Numbered from the stretch's first letter, positions 6,285 through 12,931 are shown. The stretch: 14,792 nucleotides of DNA from Christensenella sp. UBA1385 (GCA_002305755.1 DBQV01000020.1:1-14792), one strand, 5' to 3'. Notes: generated by a model not told the origin, from the sequence alone. Numbers and translations: made by a program.

Positions 6285-7653
6285 AGGCGCTGCGCAGCGC
6301 GGCGACAGCCGCCTCCAGCTCCCCGTCTTTCAGCCCCGCGAAGCCCATGACAAGGGTGGATGGCGGGGCTTTTGCTTCGCGGCAGTATTCCGAAAGGCCG
6401 TGCAGGCGGATGCCGGCCCGCAGCGCCCGCTCCGTCAGCTCGCTTTCCGAAAGCGAGGGCAGGGTCAAAAGAAAGTGCAGCCCGGCCTGCTGGCCGCTGA
6501 AGCCGGCGCCCGGGATCTGCGCCAGCAGGCCCAGCAGTTTTTTGAGCCGCGCGGCATAGACGCCGCCCGCCCGGCGCAGGTGCCTTGCGTAGTAGCCCTC
6601 CGCGATAAAGCGCGCCAGCGTCTGCTGCTCAAAGCGGGAGACGGTCTCGCCGCTCTTGAGGCCGCTTTCACGGTAGCTTTCCAGCAGGGCGGGCGGCAGC
6701 ACCATGTAGGCCAGGCGCATGCTGGGGGCAAGGCTGCGGCTGAAGGTGCCGACGTAGGCCACGCTGCCCCCCGCGTCCAGCCCCTGCAGGGCGGGCAGCG
6801 GGCGGCTGAAGTGGCGGAACTCGCTGTCGTAATCATCCTCGATGATCAGCCTGCCCCGGCCCGCGGCTGCCCAGCGCAGCAGCTCCCCTCTTCGCTGGAT
6901 GGGCATGGAGAGGCCCAGTGGGAACTGGTGGGAGGGCGTGATATGGCAGACATTGGCGCCGCTCTGCGAAAGCAGGGGAACCATCATCCCCTGTTCATCC
7001 TGCGGTATGGGCAGTGTGCGCAGCGAGAGCCGCTCACAGTTGCGGTAAATGCCGTTGTAGCCCGGGTCTTCCGCCGCCACAAGGCTGTTCTTAGGCAGCA
7101 GCTGCAGCAAAAGTGAGAGCAGATAGTCGGCCCCGGCCCCGATCACGATGCTGTCCGGCCCGGCGCGCAGGCCCCTGTATTGCTCCAGAAACGCGCTCAG
7201 CGCCTCGCGCAGCTCGGCGTCTCCCTGCGGGTCGCCGCGCTGCAGCAGCTCCGGCCGCAGGTAGAGCGTCTGGCGGAAGAGTTTGGCCCACACCTGATAG
7301 GGAAAGATCGAGCCGTCGGTGGCGGAGGTGGAAAAGTCAAAACGCTCGGGCTGCTCCCGCTTCGCTGCCGGCGCCGGAGCCGCCCTTCCCCTCTGCCCCG
7401 GCAGCGGCTCCATGGAGGCCGCGTAGTATCCGCTGCGCTCCCTCGCCCTGACGTAACCCTCGGCCCGCAGCAGCTCGTAGGCCGCGCCGACCGTGGACTG
7501 ACTGAGGCCCAGGTATCTGCTCAGCGCCCTGCGCGAGGGCAGGGCCCCGCCCGGCGGCACGCTGCCGGAAGCGATCTGCCGGGCCAGGCTCTGGTACAGC
7601 TGCTCATACAGGGGCTTGCCGCCCGATGCGTCGGGCACAAAAGTCAGGTCCAT
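6274..7653 (-). CDS. MocR-family regulator (GntR helix-turn-helix fused to an aminotransferase-like domain)
   Basis: Residues 1-75 are a GntR-type winged helix (PLYEQLYQSLARQI, GALPSRRALSRYLGLSQSTV, YELLRAEGYV), then a Pro/Ala-rich linker, then a fold-type I aminotransferase-like domain as in PdxR and GabR. PLP-pocket motifs include DPGYNGIY, TPSHQFPLG and IIEDDYDSEFR. The residue equivalent to the Schiff-base lysine is Arg306 (GTFSRSLAPSMRL; codon CGC), so a normal internal aldimine cannot form. Numbering uses the ATG at 7653, preceded by GGAGG; an ATG at 7686 has no ribosome site. The gene is divergent from an ECF S component and probably controls it and itself through the CTGGTA repeats between them. 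The effector may be a B6 vitamer, but this is inference. Confidence 0.9.
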   Translation of the reverse strand: MDLTFVPDASGGKPLYEQLYQSLARQIASGSVPPGGALPSRRALSRYLGLSQSTVGAAYELLRAEGYVRARERSGYYAASMEPLPGQRGRAAPAPAAKREQPERFDFSTSATDGSIFPYQVWAKLFRQTLYLRPELLQRGDPQGDAELREALSAFLEQYRGLRAGPDSIVIGAGADYLLSLLLQLLPKNSLVAAEDPGYNGIYRNCERLSLRTLPIPQDEQGMMVPLLSQSGANVCHITPSHQFPLGLSMPIQRRGELLRWAAAGRGRLIIEDDYDSEFRHFSRPLPALQGLDAGGSVAYVGTFSRSLAPSMRLAYMVLPPALLESYRESGLKSGETVSRFEQQTLARFIAEGYYARHLRRAGGVYAARLKKLLGLLAQIPGAGFSGQQAGLHFLLTLPSLSESELTERALRAGIRLHGLSEYCREAKAPPSTLVMGFAGLKDGELEAAVAALRSAWGL

Positions 7654-7665
7654 CTCCGCCTCCGT

Positions 7666-7713
7666 CTGGTATCCTTCACAAATCACATTCTGGTACTTTA
7701 CACAATACCAGAA
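7666..7713. promoter_or_regulatory. Candidate MocR operator: direct and inverted CTGGTA repeats
   Basis: CTGGTATCCTTCACA (7666-7680) and CTGGTACTTTACACA (7690-7704) are direct repeats matching at 11 of 15 bases, starting 24 bp apart. The second also forms a perfect inverted repeat, TTCTGGTA (7688-7695) with TACCAGAA (7706-7713), around 10 bases. MocR regulators such as PdxR often bind direct repeats in the gap to a divergent target. The sites overlap the -35 of the S-component promoter and the -10 and early leader of the regulator's own promoter. Confidence 0.6.
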
Positions 7714-7724
7714 CGCGCTATCCT
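7697..7724 (+). promoter_or_regulatory. Promoter of the ECF S-component gene
   Basis: TTTACA (7697-7702, 5 of 6 consensus bases) and TATCCT (7719-7724, 4 of 6) are separated by 16 bp. The -35 box lies inside the inverted CTGGTA repeat. Confidence 0.5.
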
Positions 7725-7730
7725 TGTAAA
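7702..7730 (-). promoter_or_regulatory. Promoter of the MocR-type regulator gene
   Basis: On the minus strand TTTACA (7725-7730) and TATTGT (7702-7707) are separated by 17 bp. It overlaps the divergent S-component promoter face to face, so the two would compete for polymerase even without the regulator. Confidence 0.45.
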
Positions 7731-7763
7731 GGAAACAGGTATCGCTAAGGAGGAACGATCGCC

Positions 7764-8312
7764 ATGAAAAAGAAAACCGGCGCGGCCGGGCTGGCCTTTA
7801 TGGGCATGATGGTGGCCCTTGTCTTTGTATCAAATTATATCAGCATCCCCACCGGCTATTCGCGCCTGCACGCGGCCAACGCCGTCTGCCTGCTGGCCGG
7901 CATGCTGTTCGGCGGCGTGCGCGGGGGCATCATCGCGGGCCTTGGCTCCGCGCTGTTTGACCTCACCTTCCCCGCCTACGCCCCGGAATTCTGGATCACC
8001 TTCATCAACAAAGGCGCGATGGCGCTTTGCTGCGGCATCATCGTCAACGACAAGGAGAGCAAGCTGAACCTTCACCTGCGCACGGTGCTTGGCGCGGTCA
8101 CGGGCGCGGTGCTCTACATCGCTCTCTATCTCACCAAGAGCTACATCTGGGCGCGCTGGGTCGCCCCCATCCCGGCTGATACCATCCCCACGGTGCTGGC
8201 CGGAAAATTGGGCTCCTCCGCCGTCAACGGCCTGTTTGCCGCCGTGGTCGGCCCGCTGCTCTACGCCGCGCTTCACCCCGCCCTGCAAAGAGCCGGTCTG
8301 TGGAAGGAATAG
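7764..8312 (+). CDS. ECF transporter S component (vitamin-type membrane substrate binder)
   Basis: The 182-residue protein is hydrophobic with about six membrane segments, the size and pattern of ECF S components. Supporting stretches are GLAFMGMMVALVFVSNYIS in the first segment, then LHAANAVCLLAGMLFGGVRG, GLGSALFDLTFPAYAPEFWI and TFINKGAMALCCGI, a pattern seen in the ECF-RibU-like and related families. It would capture a vitamin or precursor and work with an EcfA/EcfA'/EcfT module encoded elsewhere. The ATG at 7764 has an AAGGAGG site. Pairing with a divergent MocR regulator suggests a vitamin B6-type substrate, but riboflavin, thiamine precursors or others are possible. No terminator is seen after it. 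Confidence 0.85.
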   Translation: MKKKTGAAGLAFMGMMVALVFVSNYISIPTGYSRLHAANAVCLLAGMLFGGVRGGIIAGLGSALFDLTFPAYAPEFWITFINKGAMALCCGIIVNDKESKLNLHLRTVLGAVTGAVLYIALYLTKSYIWARWVAPIPADTIPTVLAGKLGSSAVNGLFAAVVGPLLYAALHPALQRAGLWKE

Positions 8313-8397
8313 GCAGTCGCGCGAGGCTGTCGGGCGAAGGGATAGCGGCGCAGCGCTGACTGAGCGGAGCGGCGCGGAACGAATCGCACGCATTATC
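8313..8397. other. GC-rich spacer without a recognisable gene
   Basis: This spacer between the S-component gene and the rpsF promoter holds purine-rich GC sequence with related pieces such as GAGCGGAGCGG and the palindrome CAGCGCTG. There is no terminator-like T-run and no credible open reading frame with a ribosome site. Confidence 0.5.
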
Positions 8398-8425
8398 TTG
8401 CAAAAGCCCGAAAAATCTGTATAAT
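8398..8425 (+). promoter_or_regulatory. Promoter of the rpsF-ssb-rpsR operon
   Basis: TTGCAA (8398-8403) and a perfect TATAAT (8420-8425) are separated by 16 bp, with AT-rich sequence between them. The predicted start is near 8432, giving a leader of about 60 bases before the rpsF start. Confidence 0.75.
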
Positions 8426-8441
8426 ATTGTTTTGGCACATC

Positions 8442-8465
8442 CTTGCGCCATGCAAGACATGGCGC
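8442..8465 (+). promoter_or_regulatory. rpsF leader with two mutually exclusive hairpins
   Basis: GCGCCATG (8445-8452) and CATGGCGC (8458-8465) form a perfect 8-bp stem with a 5-base loop. A shorter perfect stem, CTTGC (8442-8446) with GCAAG (8452-8456), uses some of the same bases, so only one can form. In many bacteria the rpsF leader is bound by the S6:S18 complex for feedback control. I cannot match that known RNA motif here, so a role in autoregulation is inference. Confidence 0.5.
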
Positions 8466-8491
8466 CATACGTCCATGAGGAGGTGAAAGGC

Positions 8492-8884
8492 ATGAATTAT
8501 GAACTGGTTTACATCATCCACCCCGCTGTAGAGGAAGAGGGCCGCAAGGAGCTGATCGCTCGCTTCAACGGCATGATCGAACAAAACGGCGGCACGGTGG
8601 ACAAGGTTGATGAGTGGGGCAAGCGCCGCCTGGCCTATCCCATCAACGATCTGCCCGAAGGGTACTATGTGCTGGTACAGTACACGGCAGAGCCCTCTGT
8701 TCCCAAAGAGATCGAGCGTAACATGGGCATCACGGATACCGTCCTCCGCTACCTGACCACGCGCATCGAGCACAAGACCACCAGCGTGAAGCCGCGCACC
8801 GCGCGCATCGCGCCCGCGGCCACCGAAGCCGCCCCCGCGGAAGCGGAAGAGCAGGCCGAGGAAAGCGCCTCTGCGGATGAATAA
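8492..8884 (+). CDS. rpsF: Small ribosomal subunit protein S6
   Basis: S6 binds S18 and helps form the platform of the 30S subunit. The protein begins MNYELVYIIHPAV, has ARFNGMIEQNGGTVDKVDEWGKRRLAYPI and EGYYVLVQYTAEP, and keeps the expected order of the S6 ferredoxin-like fold; the tail after about residue 105 is an acidic, Ala/Glu-rich low-complexity extension, longer than in many relatives. The ATG at 8492 follows GAGGAGG; an in-frame TTG at 8432 lies at the transcript start and is rejected. It is the first gene of rpsF-ssb-rpsR, a very conserved order in Firmicutes. Confidence 0.97.
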   Translation: MNYELVYIIHPAVEEEGRKELIARFNGMIEQNGGTVDKVDEWGKRRLAYPINDLPEGYYVLVQYTAEPSVPKEIERNMGITDTVLRYLTTRIEHKTTSVKPRTARIAPAATEAAPAEAEEQAEESASADE

Positions 8885-8895
8885 GGAGGCAGGTC

Positions 8896-9327
8896 ATGAA
8901 CAAGCTGTTTATCATCGGTAACCTGACCCGCGACCCGGAGCTGCGCAGCACCCCCAACGGCGTGCCTGTCTGCACCTTCACGGTCGCCGTCAATCGCCGC
9001 CGCGCCAGCACCGCTGAAGCGGGACAGCCCGAAGCGGATTTCTTCCGCGTGACGGCCTGGAGGCAGCTTGGCGAGAACTGCAACCGCTTTTTGTCCAAAG
9101 GCCGCAAGGTCGCCGTTGTGGGCCCCGTGCAGGTGAACACCTACACGGCCCAGGACGGCAGCACCCGCGCCAGCCTGGAAGTAACGGCTGACGACGTCGA
9201 GTTCCTCTCGCCCCGCGGCGAGGGTGACGGCGGCTCAGGCCGCTCCGGCGAGCAAGGCGTCCCCCCCGTTTCCGGCGGGATGAGCGGCGGGTTTGTCAAG
9301 GTAGACGACGAAGAGCTGCCCTTCTAA
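8896..9327 (+). CDS. ssb: Single-stranded DNA-binding protein
   Basis: The 143-residue protein has one OB-fold in the first 110 residues: MNKLFIIGNLTRDPELRSTP, GVPVCTFTVAVNR, FFRVTAWRQLGENCNRFLSKG and KVAVVGPVQVNTYTAQDG. A Gly-rich linker and the acidic tip DDEELPF follow; the tip recruits replication and repair partners. The ATG at 8896 has an AAGGAGG site 11 bases after the rpsF stop. It protects single-stranded DNA in replication and recombination, and sits between rpsF and rpsR as is usual in Firmicutes. Confidence 0.97.
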   Translation: MNKLFIIGNLTRDPELRSTPNGVPVCTFTVAVNRRRASTAEAGQPEADFFRVTAWRQLGENCNRFLSKGRKVAVVGPVQVNTYTAQDGSTRASLEVTADDVEFLSPRGEGDGGSGRSGEQGVPPVSGGMSGGFVKVDDEELPF

Positions 9328-9357
9328 CAAGCGCAGCGCCAAAGAAGGAGGAATACC

Positions 9358-9615
9358 ATGTCGGAAGATAGAGGCGAAAGAAAGATGCGCCCGCGCGGCG
9401 GCCGTCGGCCCCGGCGCAAGGTCTGCGATTTCTGTGCCAACAAGGTCGAGTTTATCGACTATAAGGATGTGAACCGTCTGCGCCGCTACATCAGCGAGCG
9501 CGGCAAGATCAGCCCCCGCCGCATGCTGGGCACCTGTGCCAAGCACCAGCGTCAGCTGTCGGAGGCCATCAAGCGCGCCCGCGCCATCGCTCTGCTGCCC
9601 TACACGGCGGAATAA
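9358..9615 (+). CDS. rpsR: Small ribosomal subunit protein S18 (zinc-ligand form)
   Basis: The 85-residue protein has a basic N-terminal tail and the S18 core (VEFIDYKDVNRLRRYISERG, ISPRRMLGT, AIKRARAIALLPY). It keeps Cys23-x2-Cys26 and Cys60-x2-His63, the four potential zinc ligands of the C+ type of S18; several Firmicutes have lost them. Bacteria with both types usually express the ligand-free paralogue under zinc starvation, so this is the zinc-replete form by sequence. The start at 9358 follows AAGGAGG. A strong terminator follows the stop codon. Confidence 0.97.
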   Translation: MSEDRGERKMRPRGGRRPRRKVCDFCANKVEFIDYKDVNRLRRYISERGKISPRRMLGTCAKHQRQLSEAIKRARAIALLPYTAE

Positions 9616-9629
9616 GCGAGACGCACCGC

Positions 9630-9668
9630 AAAACATCCCCGTCCGGTCAGCCCGGACGGGGATGTTTT
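9630..9668. terminator. Bidirectional intrinsic terminator
   Basis: AAAACATCCCCGTCCGG (9630-9646) and CCGGACGGGGATGTTTT (9652-9668) form a perfect 17-bp stem with a 5-base loop. The A-run on the left and T-run on the right make it work for both strands: it ends the rpsF operon and the convergent ABC operon, whose last stop codon is at 9698. Confidence 0.9.
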
Positions 9669-9697
9669 CCTGTACTCAGGAATCAGCCAATGCCGTA

Positions 9698-10579
9698 TCA
9701 GCCCTTGACGCCGCCGCCGGTCACGCCTTCGATGATCTTTTCCGACAGGAAGATGAACAGCAGGAAGGTGGGCAGGAAAACGATGATGACGGCCGCGAAC
9801 ATGCCCGCCCAGTCGCCCGTATAGCGCATGGAGTTGATCATGCTGTACAGGCCCACCGCCACAGGGCGCGTGCTGTCGCCGCTGGCGAAGATGAGCGAGA
9901 TGAAATACTCGTTCCACACGTTGATAAAGTTGAAGATGCTCACCGTCACGATGCCGGGCTGAGCCAGGGGCAGCATCACCGTCCAGAAGGTACGGATGGG
10001 CGGGCAGCCGTCGATGGCCGCCGCCTCCTCGTAGGAGCGGGAGAGGTTGGTGAAGAAGGTGAGCAAAAAGATGGTGGTGTAGGGTACATTGATGCCCACA
10101 TAGAGGAAGATGAGCAGCGCGCGCACCGTCACATCCTGGCGGAGCAGCTGCAGCTGCGACACGATGCCGAACAGGGGCAGTATGATCATGGTCACCGGCA
10201 CGCCCATCGCCGCCACAAAGCCGCTCTGCAGCGGCCTGTTCAGGAAAAACTTAAAGCGCGAGATGGCATAGGCCGCCGGGGCGGAAACCAGGATCAGCAG
10301 CACCGTGGAAATGGAGGCATAGAACAGCGAGTTGAAAAAGAACACCGATACGTTCTGGCTGGTCCATGCCTTGGCGTAGTTCTCAAAGTGCAGCCCGCTG
10401 GGGAATTTCAGCGCCTGCCCTTTAAAGATCTCCTTGGTGGTGGAAAAGCTGGCGGCAAAGATCCAGCCGATCAGCACAAAGGTGAACAGCACCCAGAGCA
10501 CCAGGGGGATGTAGCCGGGCAGCAATTTCAGCGTGGGGCTGAGGGGCCGCCGGAGATGGTTTTCACTCTTTCTTTTCAT
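9698..10579 (-). CDS. Sugar ABC transporter permease, MalG-like (CUT1)
   Basis: The 293-residue inner-membrane protein has six hydrophobic segments and the MalG-type EAA loop YEEAAAIDGCPPIRTFWTVM (about residues 183-202), which contacts the ATPase. The C-terminus ends EKIIEGVTGGGVKG, a hallmark of this permease class. It pairs with the MalF-like permease encoded 12 bp upstream in the same operon. The ATG at 10579 has an AAGGAGG site. No ATPase gene is present, so an MsmX-like shared ATPase encoded elsewhere is likely. It is the last gene before the bidirectional terminator. Confidence 0.95.
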   Translation of the reverse strand: MKRKSENHLRRPLSPTLKLLPGYIPLVLWVLFTFVLIGWIFAASFSTTKEIFKGQALKFPSGLHFENYAKAWTSQNVSVFFFNSLFYASISTVLLILVSAPAAYAISRFKFFLNRPLQSGFVAAMGVPVTMIILPLFGIVSQLQLLRQDVTVRALLIFLYVGINVPYTTIFLLTFFTNLSRSYEEAAAIDGCPPIRTFWTVMLPLAQPGIVTVSIFNFINVWNEYFISLIFASGDSTRPVAVGLYSMINSMRYTGDWAGMFAAVIIVFLPTFLLFIFLSEKIIEGVTGGGVKG

Positions 10580-10591
10580 GGCCGCCCCTCC

Positions 10592-11497
10592 TTAAAACTC
10601 CAGATCGTCCTTGCCGAACATGGCGTTGGTCGCCAAAAAGATCGCCACCACGCACACCGCCATCAGCACGCCAATCGCCGCGCCCAGGCCCGCGTTGCGC
10701 TCGGTCACCACGTTGCCCGCGCCGAACACCTGCAGGTACATATACACCATCGGCGTGATGGTCTGGTTGCTGGCCGTCACGGTGGAGAACAGCTGGCTCC
10801 ACACAAAGAAGCCGACCGAGGTGATGGACCACATGGTGATGTTGGTCTTAAACACGCCCTTGAGCAGCGGCAGCGTAATGTAGCGGAACTGCATAGGCTT
10901 GTTGGCACCATCAATAATGGACGCCTCGTAGATATCCTGCGGTATTTTTTCGATGCCGCTGGAGAAGATCAACATGTGATAACCCACCATGCCGAAGCAG
11001 TAGGCAAACAGCAGCGCCCAGAACATGTTTTCAGGCGCGGTCCACTGCACGGCGGCCAGGCTCTGCCAGCCCAGCCATTTGAAAAGGCCTGTCAGCAGGC
11101 CGTAGCGGGTGTTGTAGACGAACTGCAGCCACATCGTGGCCAGCGCCACGGCACTGATGATGTTGGGCATGTAAATGACAGCGCGGAAAAACTTCTTGAA
11201 TCTGATGCCGCTGTTGAGGATGGCCGCAAACAGCAGCGCAAGGCTCATCACCACCAGCCCACCCACGGCCCAGATGCGCAACAGGTTCCACATGGAGGTG
11301 CGGAACAGCTCCGTGTTGTACAGCTTGACATAGTTGTCAAACCACACCAGGCTCCACTCGCTGATGGGCGTGGTCACGCTCTCCACGCGGAACAAGCTCA
11401 TCAGCAGCGTACGCGCGATGGGGTACACAAAGATGGCCAAAAAAAGCAGCAGCGCGGGCGTAATAAAAACGGCGATGGCCGCCTTGCTTTGTTTCAT
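10592..11497 (-). CDS. Sugar ABC transporter permease, MalF/UgpA-like (CUT1)
   Basis: The 301-residue membrane protein starts with a cytoplasmic MKQSK and a first hydrophobic segment ITPALLLFLAIFVYPIART, then further membrane segments and the EAA loop YEASIIDGANKPMQFRYITL (about residues 190-209). It lacks the extra N-terminal segments of E. coli MalF, which is normal for Gram-positive members. It would form the channel heterodimer with the MalG-like protein. The ATG at 11497 has a GAGGAG site. The substrate cannot be read from the permeases; an oligosaccharide or glycoside is likely from the CUT1 family. Confidence 0.95.
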   Translation of the reverse strand: MKQSKAAIAVFITPALLLFLAIFVYPIARTLLMSLFRVESVTTPISEWSLVWFDNYVKLYNTELFRTSMWNLLRIWAVGGLVVMSLALLFAAILNSGIRFKKFFRAVIYMPNIISAVALATMWLQFVYNTRYGLLTGLFKWLGWQSLAAVQWTAPENMFWALLFAYCFGMVGYHMLIFSSGIEKIPQDIYEASIIDGANKPMQFRYITLPLLKGVFKTNITMWSITSVGFFVWSQLFSTVTASNQTITPMVYMYLQVFGAGNVVTERNAGLGAAIGVLMAVCVVAIFLATNAMFGKDDLEF

Positions 11498-11530
11498 ACT
11501 GCAATCTCCTCAGGGGGGAATGAATCCTGC

Positions 11531-11554
11531 GGGGGCAGGCCGTGGCCTGCCCCC
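11531..11554 (-). repeat. Intercistronic stem-loop between binding-protein and permease genes
   Basis: GGGGGCAGGCC (11531-11541) and GGCCTGCCCCC (11544-11554) are perfect inverted arms; a realistic fold has a 9-bp GC stem with a 6-base loop. No T-run follows on the minus strand, so it is not a standard terminator. Such stems after the binding-protein gene typically protect its mRNA and give more binding protein than permease. Confidence 0.7.
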
Positions 11555-11566
11555 GGGAATCGCGGC

Positions 11567-12802
11567 TTACTTCGCGGCCGCCTCCAGGGTATCCACAAAC
11601 TGCTGAGCCGTAATGGTGCCCGCGTACAGCTTCTGGATATTCTCCTTGACAATGGGGAAGATGTCAGGGTTGTCTTCGATACCTGCAGCCCAGTTCCAGC
11701 GGGTAGTCAGCTGGTCCATCACGGGTTTCACCTCAGCCAGCTGCGCGGGCCACTCGGTGTTGGCGCTGTCGGCGGGGATGCCCAGAGATTCCTGGCTCAG
11801 CTTCAGGTCGTACTCGCCCTTGGTGAAGAAGCGGATCAGATCAAAGGCCTCCTGGGCCACTTCGCTCTTGGCGTTGATAGCGAACACCTGGGCGCCGAAG
11901 TTGGCCGCTTCAAGGCCGTTCACGCCGCCCTCCACGGTGGGAAAGGCAAAGCAGCCCCACAGGAAGTCATCGCCGGTCACGCCGCGCACTTCGTTGGGCA
12001 GCCAGGAGCCGTTCAGGTACATCGCGGCTTCGCCCAGGGCCAGCTCGCCGTTTTGGTTGCTGGGCCATACGGAGGAGCCGATGGTGGGCGAGAGGAAGCC
12101 CTTCGCCGCCAGATCTTCAAAGGCCTGCGCGGCCTTCAGCACGGCGGGTTCCTCGGCCCAGAGGCCTTCCTTGACCACCTTGCTCACGCCCTCGTTGCCC
12201 AGCAGGCGGGCCAGATAATAGCCGAACATGGTGTCGATGTAGGCGTCGTCGCTGGTGATCGGGATATAGCCGGCATCCTTGATCTTCTGGCAGGCGGCCA
12301 GCAGCTCTTCCCAGGTCTTGGGCACCTCAGTCACGCCAGCCTCGGTGAAGATCTCCTTGTTGTAGAAGAAGTTAAACACATTGGGCTGGTAGGGGATGGA
12401 TTTCAGCGTACCGCCCGCGGCCGCCCTGGCGGCGCTCATCAGGCCCGCGTTGGCGGTGGCTTCGTAATCGGCGGCCTTGGCCAGCTCTTCCAGGTCCGTC
12501 AGGTACTTGCCCCAGGTCACGTTGACGCGGTCAATGTCCTCGTCAAACAGGTCTATCACGGTGTTGGCCTCCAGAGCGGGCTCCAGCCCCTCGCGGATGC
12601 CCGTGCGGCCCTTAAACTGCACGTCCACCGTGTTGCCAGTCTCGGCCATATAGGCGTTGACAGCTTCCTGCAGCACCTTGCCCTGCGGCTCCGCGGATTC
12701 CCACATCGACCAGTAGACAATGGTCTTGCCCTCGGCTGAGGCAACCAAGGCGACGCTCAGCAGCATCGCAAAAACCAGGAAAAGGGATACAAGTCTTTTC
12801 AT
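11567..12802 (-). CDS. Extracellular sugar-binding protein of a CUT1 ABC transporter
   Basis: The 411-residue protein has a signal peptide (MKRLVSLFLVFAMLLSVALV) with a signal peptidase I site at Ala-Ser-Ala before EGK; no lipobox cysteine follows. The mature part has the family-1 binding-protein pattern: IVYWSMWES, PKTWEELLAACQKIKDAGY, YIPITSDDAYIDTM, AAMYLNGSWLPNEV and a C-terminal TAQQFVDTLE. It would capture a carbohydrate for the two permeases downstream. The ATG at 12802 has a GGAGG site. Because it lacks a lipid anchor, it must be held at the membrane by another means or be in a closed envelope space. The sugar is not identifiable. Confidence 0.95.
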   Translation of the reverse strand: MKRLVSLFLVFAMLLSVALVASAEGKTIVYWSMWESAEPQGKVLQEAVNAYMAETGNTVDVQFKGRTGIREGLEPALEANTVIDLFDEDIDRVNVTWGKYLTDLEELAKAADYEATANAGLMSAARAAAGGTLKSIPYQPNVFNFFYNKEIFTEAGVTEVPKTWEELLAACQKIKDAGYIPITSDDAYIDTMFGYYLARLLGNEGVSKVVKEGLWAEEPAVLKAAQAFEDLAAKGFLSPTIGSSVWPSNQNGELALGEAAMYLNGSWLPNEVRGVTGDDFLWGCFAFPTVEGGVNGLEAANFGAQVFAINAKSEVAQEAFDLIRFFTKGEYDLKLSQESLGIPADSANTEWPAQLAEVKPVMDQLTTRWNWAAGIEDNPDIFPIVKENIQKLYAGTITAQQFVDTLEAAAK

Positions 12803-12824
12803 ATGCTTACCTCCGAGTATTCAA

Positions 12825-12843
12825 TTGCCGAGCCACTCGGCTC
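12825..12843. promoter_or_regulatory. Operator-like inverted repeat in the ABC-operon leader
   Basis: GCCGAG (12827-12832) and CTCGGC (12836-12841) form a perfect inverted repeat just downstream of the predicted start, and an overlapping GAGCC/GGCTC pair (12830-12843) is also possible. TTGCCGAGC (12825-12833) recurs in the opposite orientation at 12891-12899, upstream of the -35 box, so the promoter is flanked by two copies about 66 bp apart. A LacI- or ROK-type repressor binding here is plausible, but no such gene is in the window. Confidence 0.45.
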
Positions 12844-12851
12844 TTGAACAG

Positions 12852-12880
12852 ATTGTATAATATTAACGGAAAAGCGTCAA
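12852..12880 (-). promoter_or_regulatory. Promoter of the sugar ABC operon
   Basis: On the minus strand TTGACG (12875-12880) and TACAAT (12852-12857) are separated by 17 bp; each differs from consensus at one base. The predicted start is near 12845, with a leader of about 43 bases before the ATG at 12802. Confidence 0.75.
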
Positions 12881-12897
12881 TCATTTCTCCGCTCGGC

Positions 12898-12931
12898 AAA
12901 AAAATATCGGAAGATGGCGCGCACCTCCTTC
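12898..12931 (-). terminator. Candidate terminator after the propeller/SBP-like gene
   Basis: On the minus strand GAAGG and TCTTC arms with inner GG/CC pairs (12910-12931) form an imperfect hairpin with one mismatch, followed five bases later by seven Ts (12898-12904). It lies about 90 bases after the stop codon at 13018 and before the ABC promoter. A separate 7-bp inverted repeat TGCGCCA/TGGCGCA (12957-12963, 12976-12982) has no T-run. Confidence 0.4.

Noticed and set aside
7654..7686. ATG at 7686 as the start of the MocR-type regulator
   Set aside because: It has no ribosome site, and the extra 11 residues would encode operator sequence; the ATG at 7653 has GGAGG.
8432..8491. N-terminal extension of S6 from a TTG
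   Set aside because: The TTG is at the predicted transcript start, and the extension is not part of the S6 fold; the ATG at 8492 has GAGGAGG.
9536..12739. 1067-codon open frame on the plus strand
   Set aside because: It runs antisense through three clear ABC-transporter genes; the translation is rich in His, Gln and Arg with no domain, as expected of a shadow frame in GC-rich DNA.
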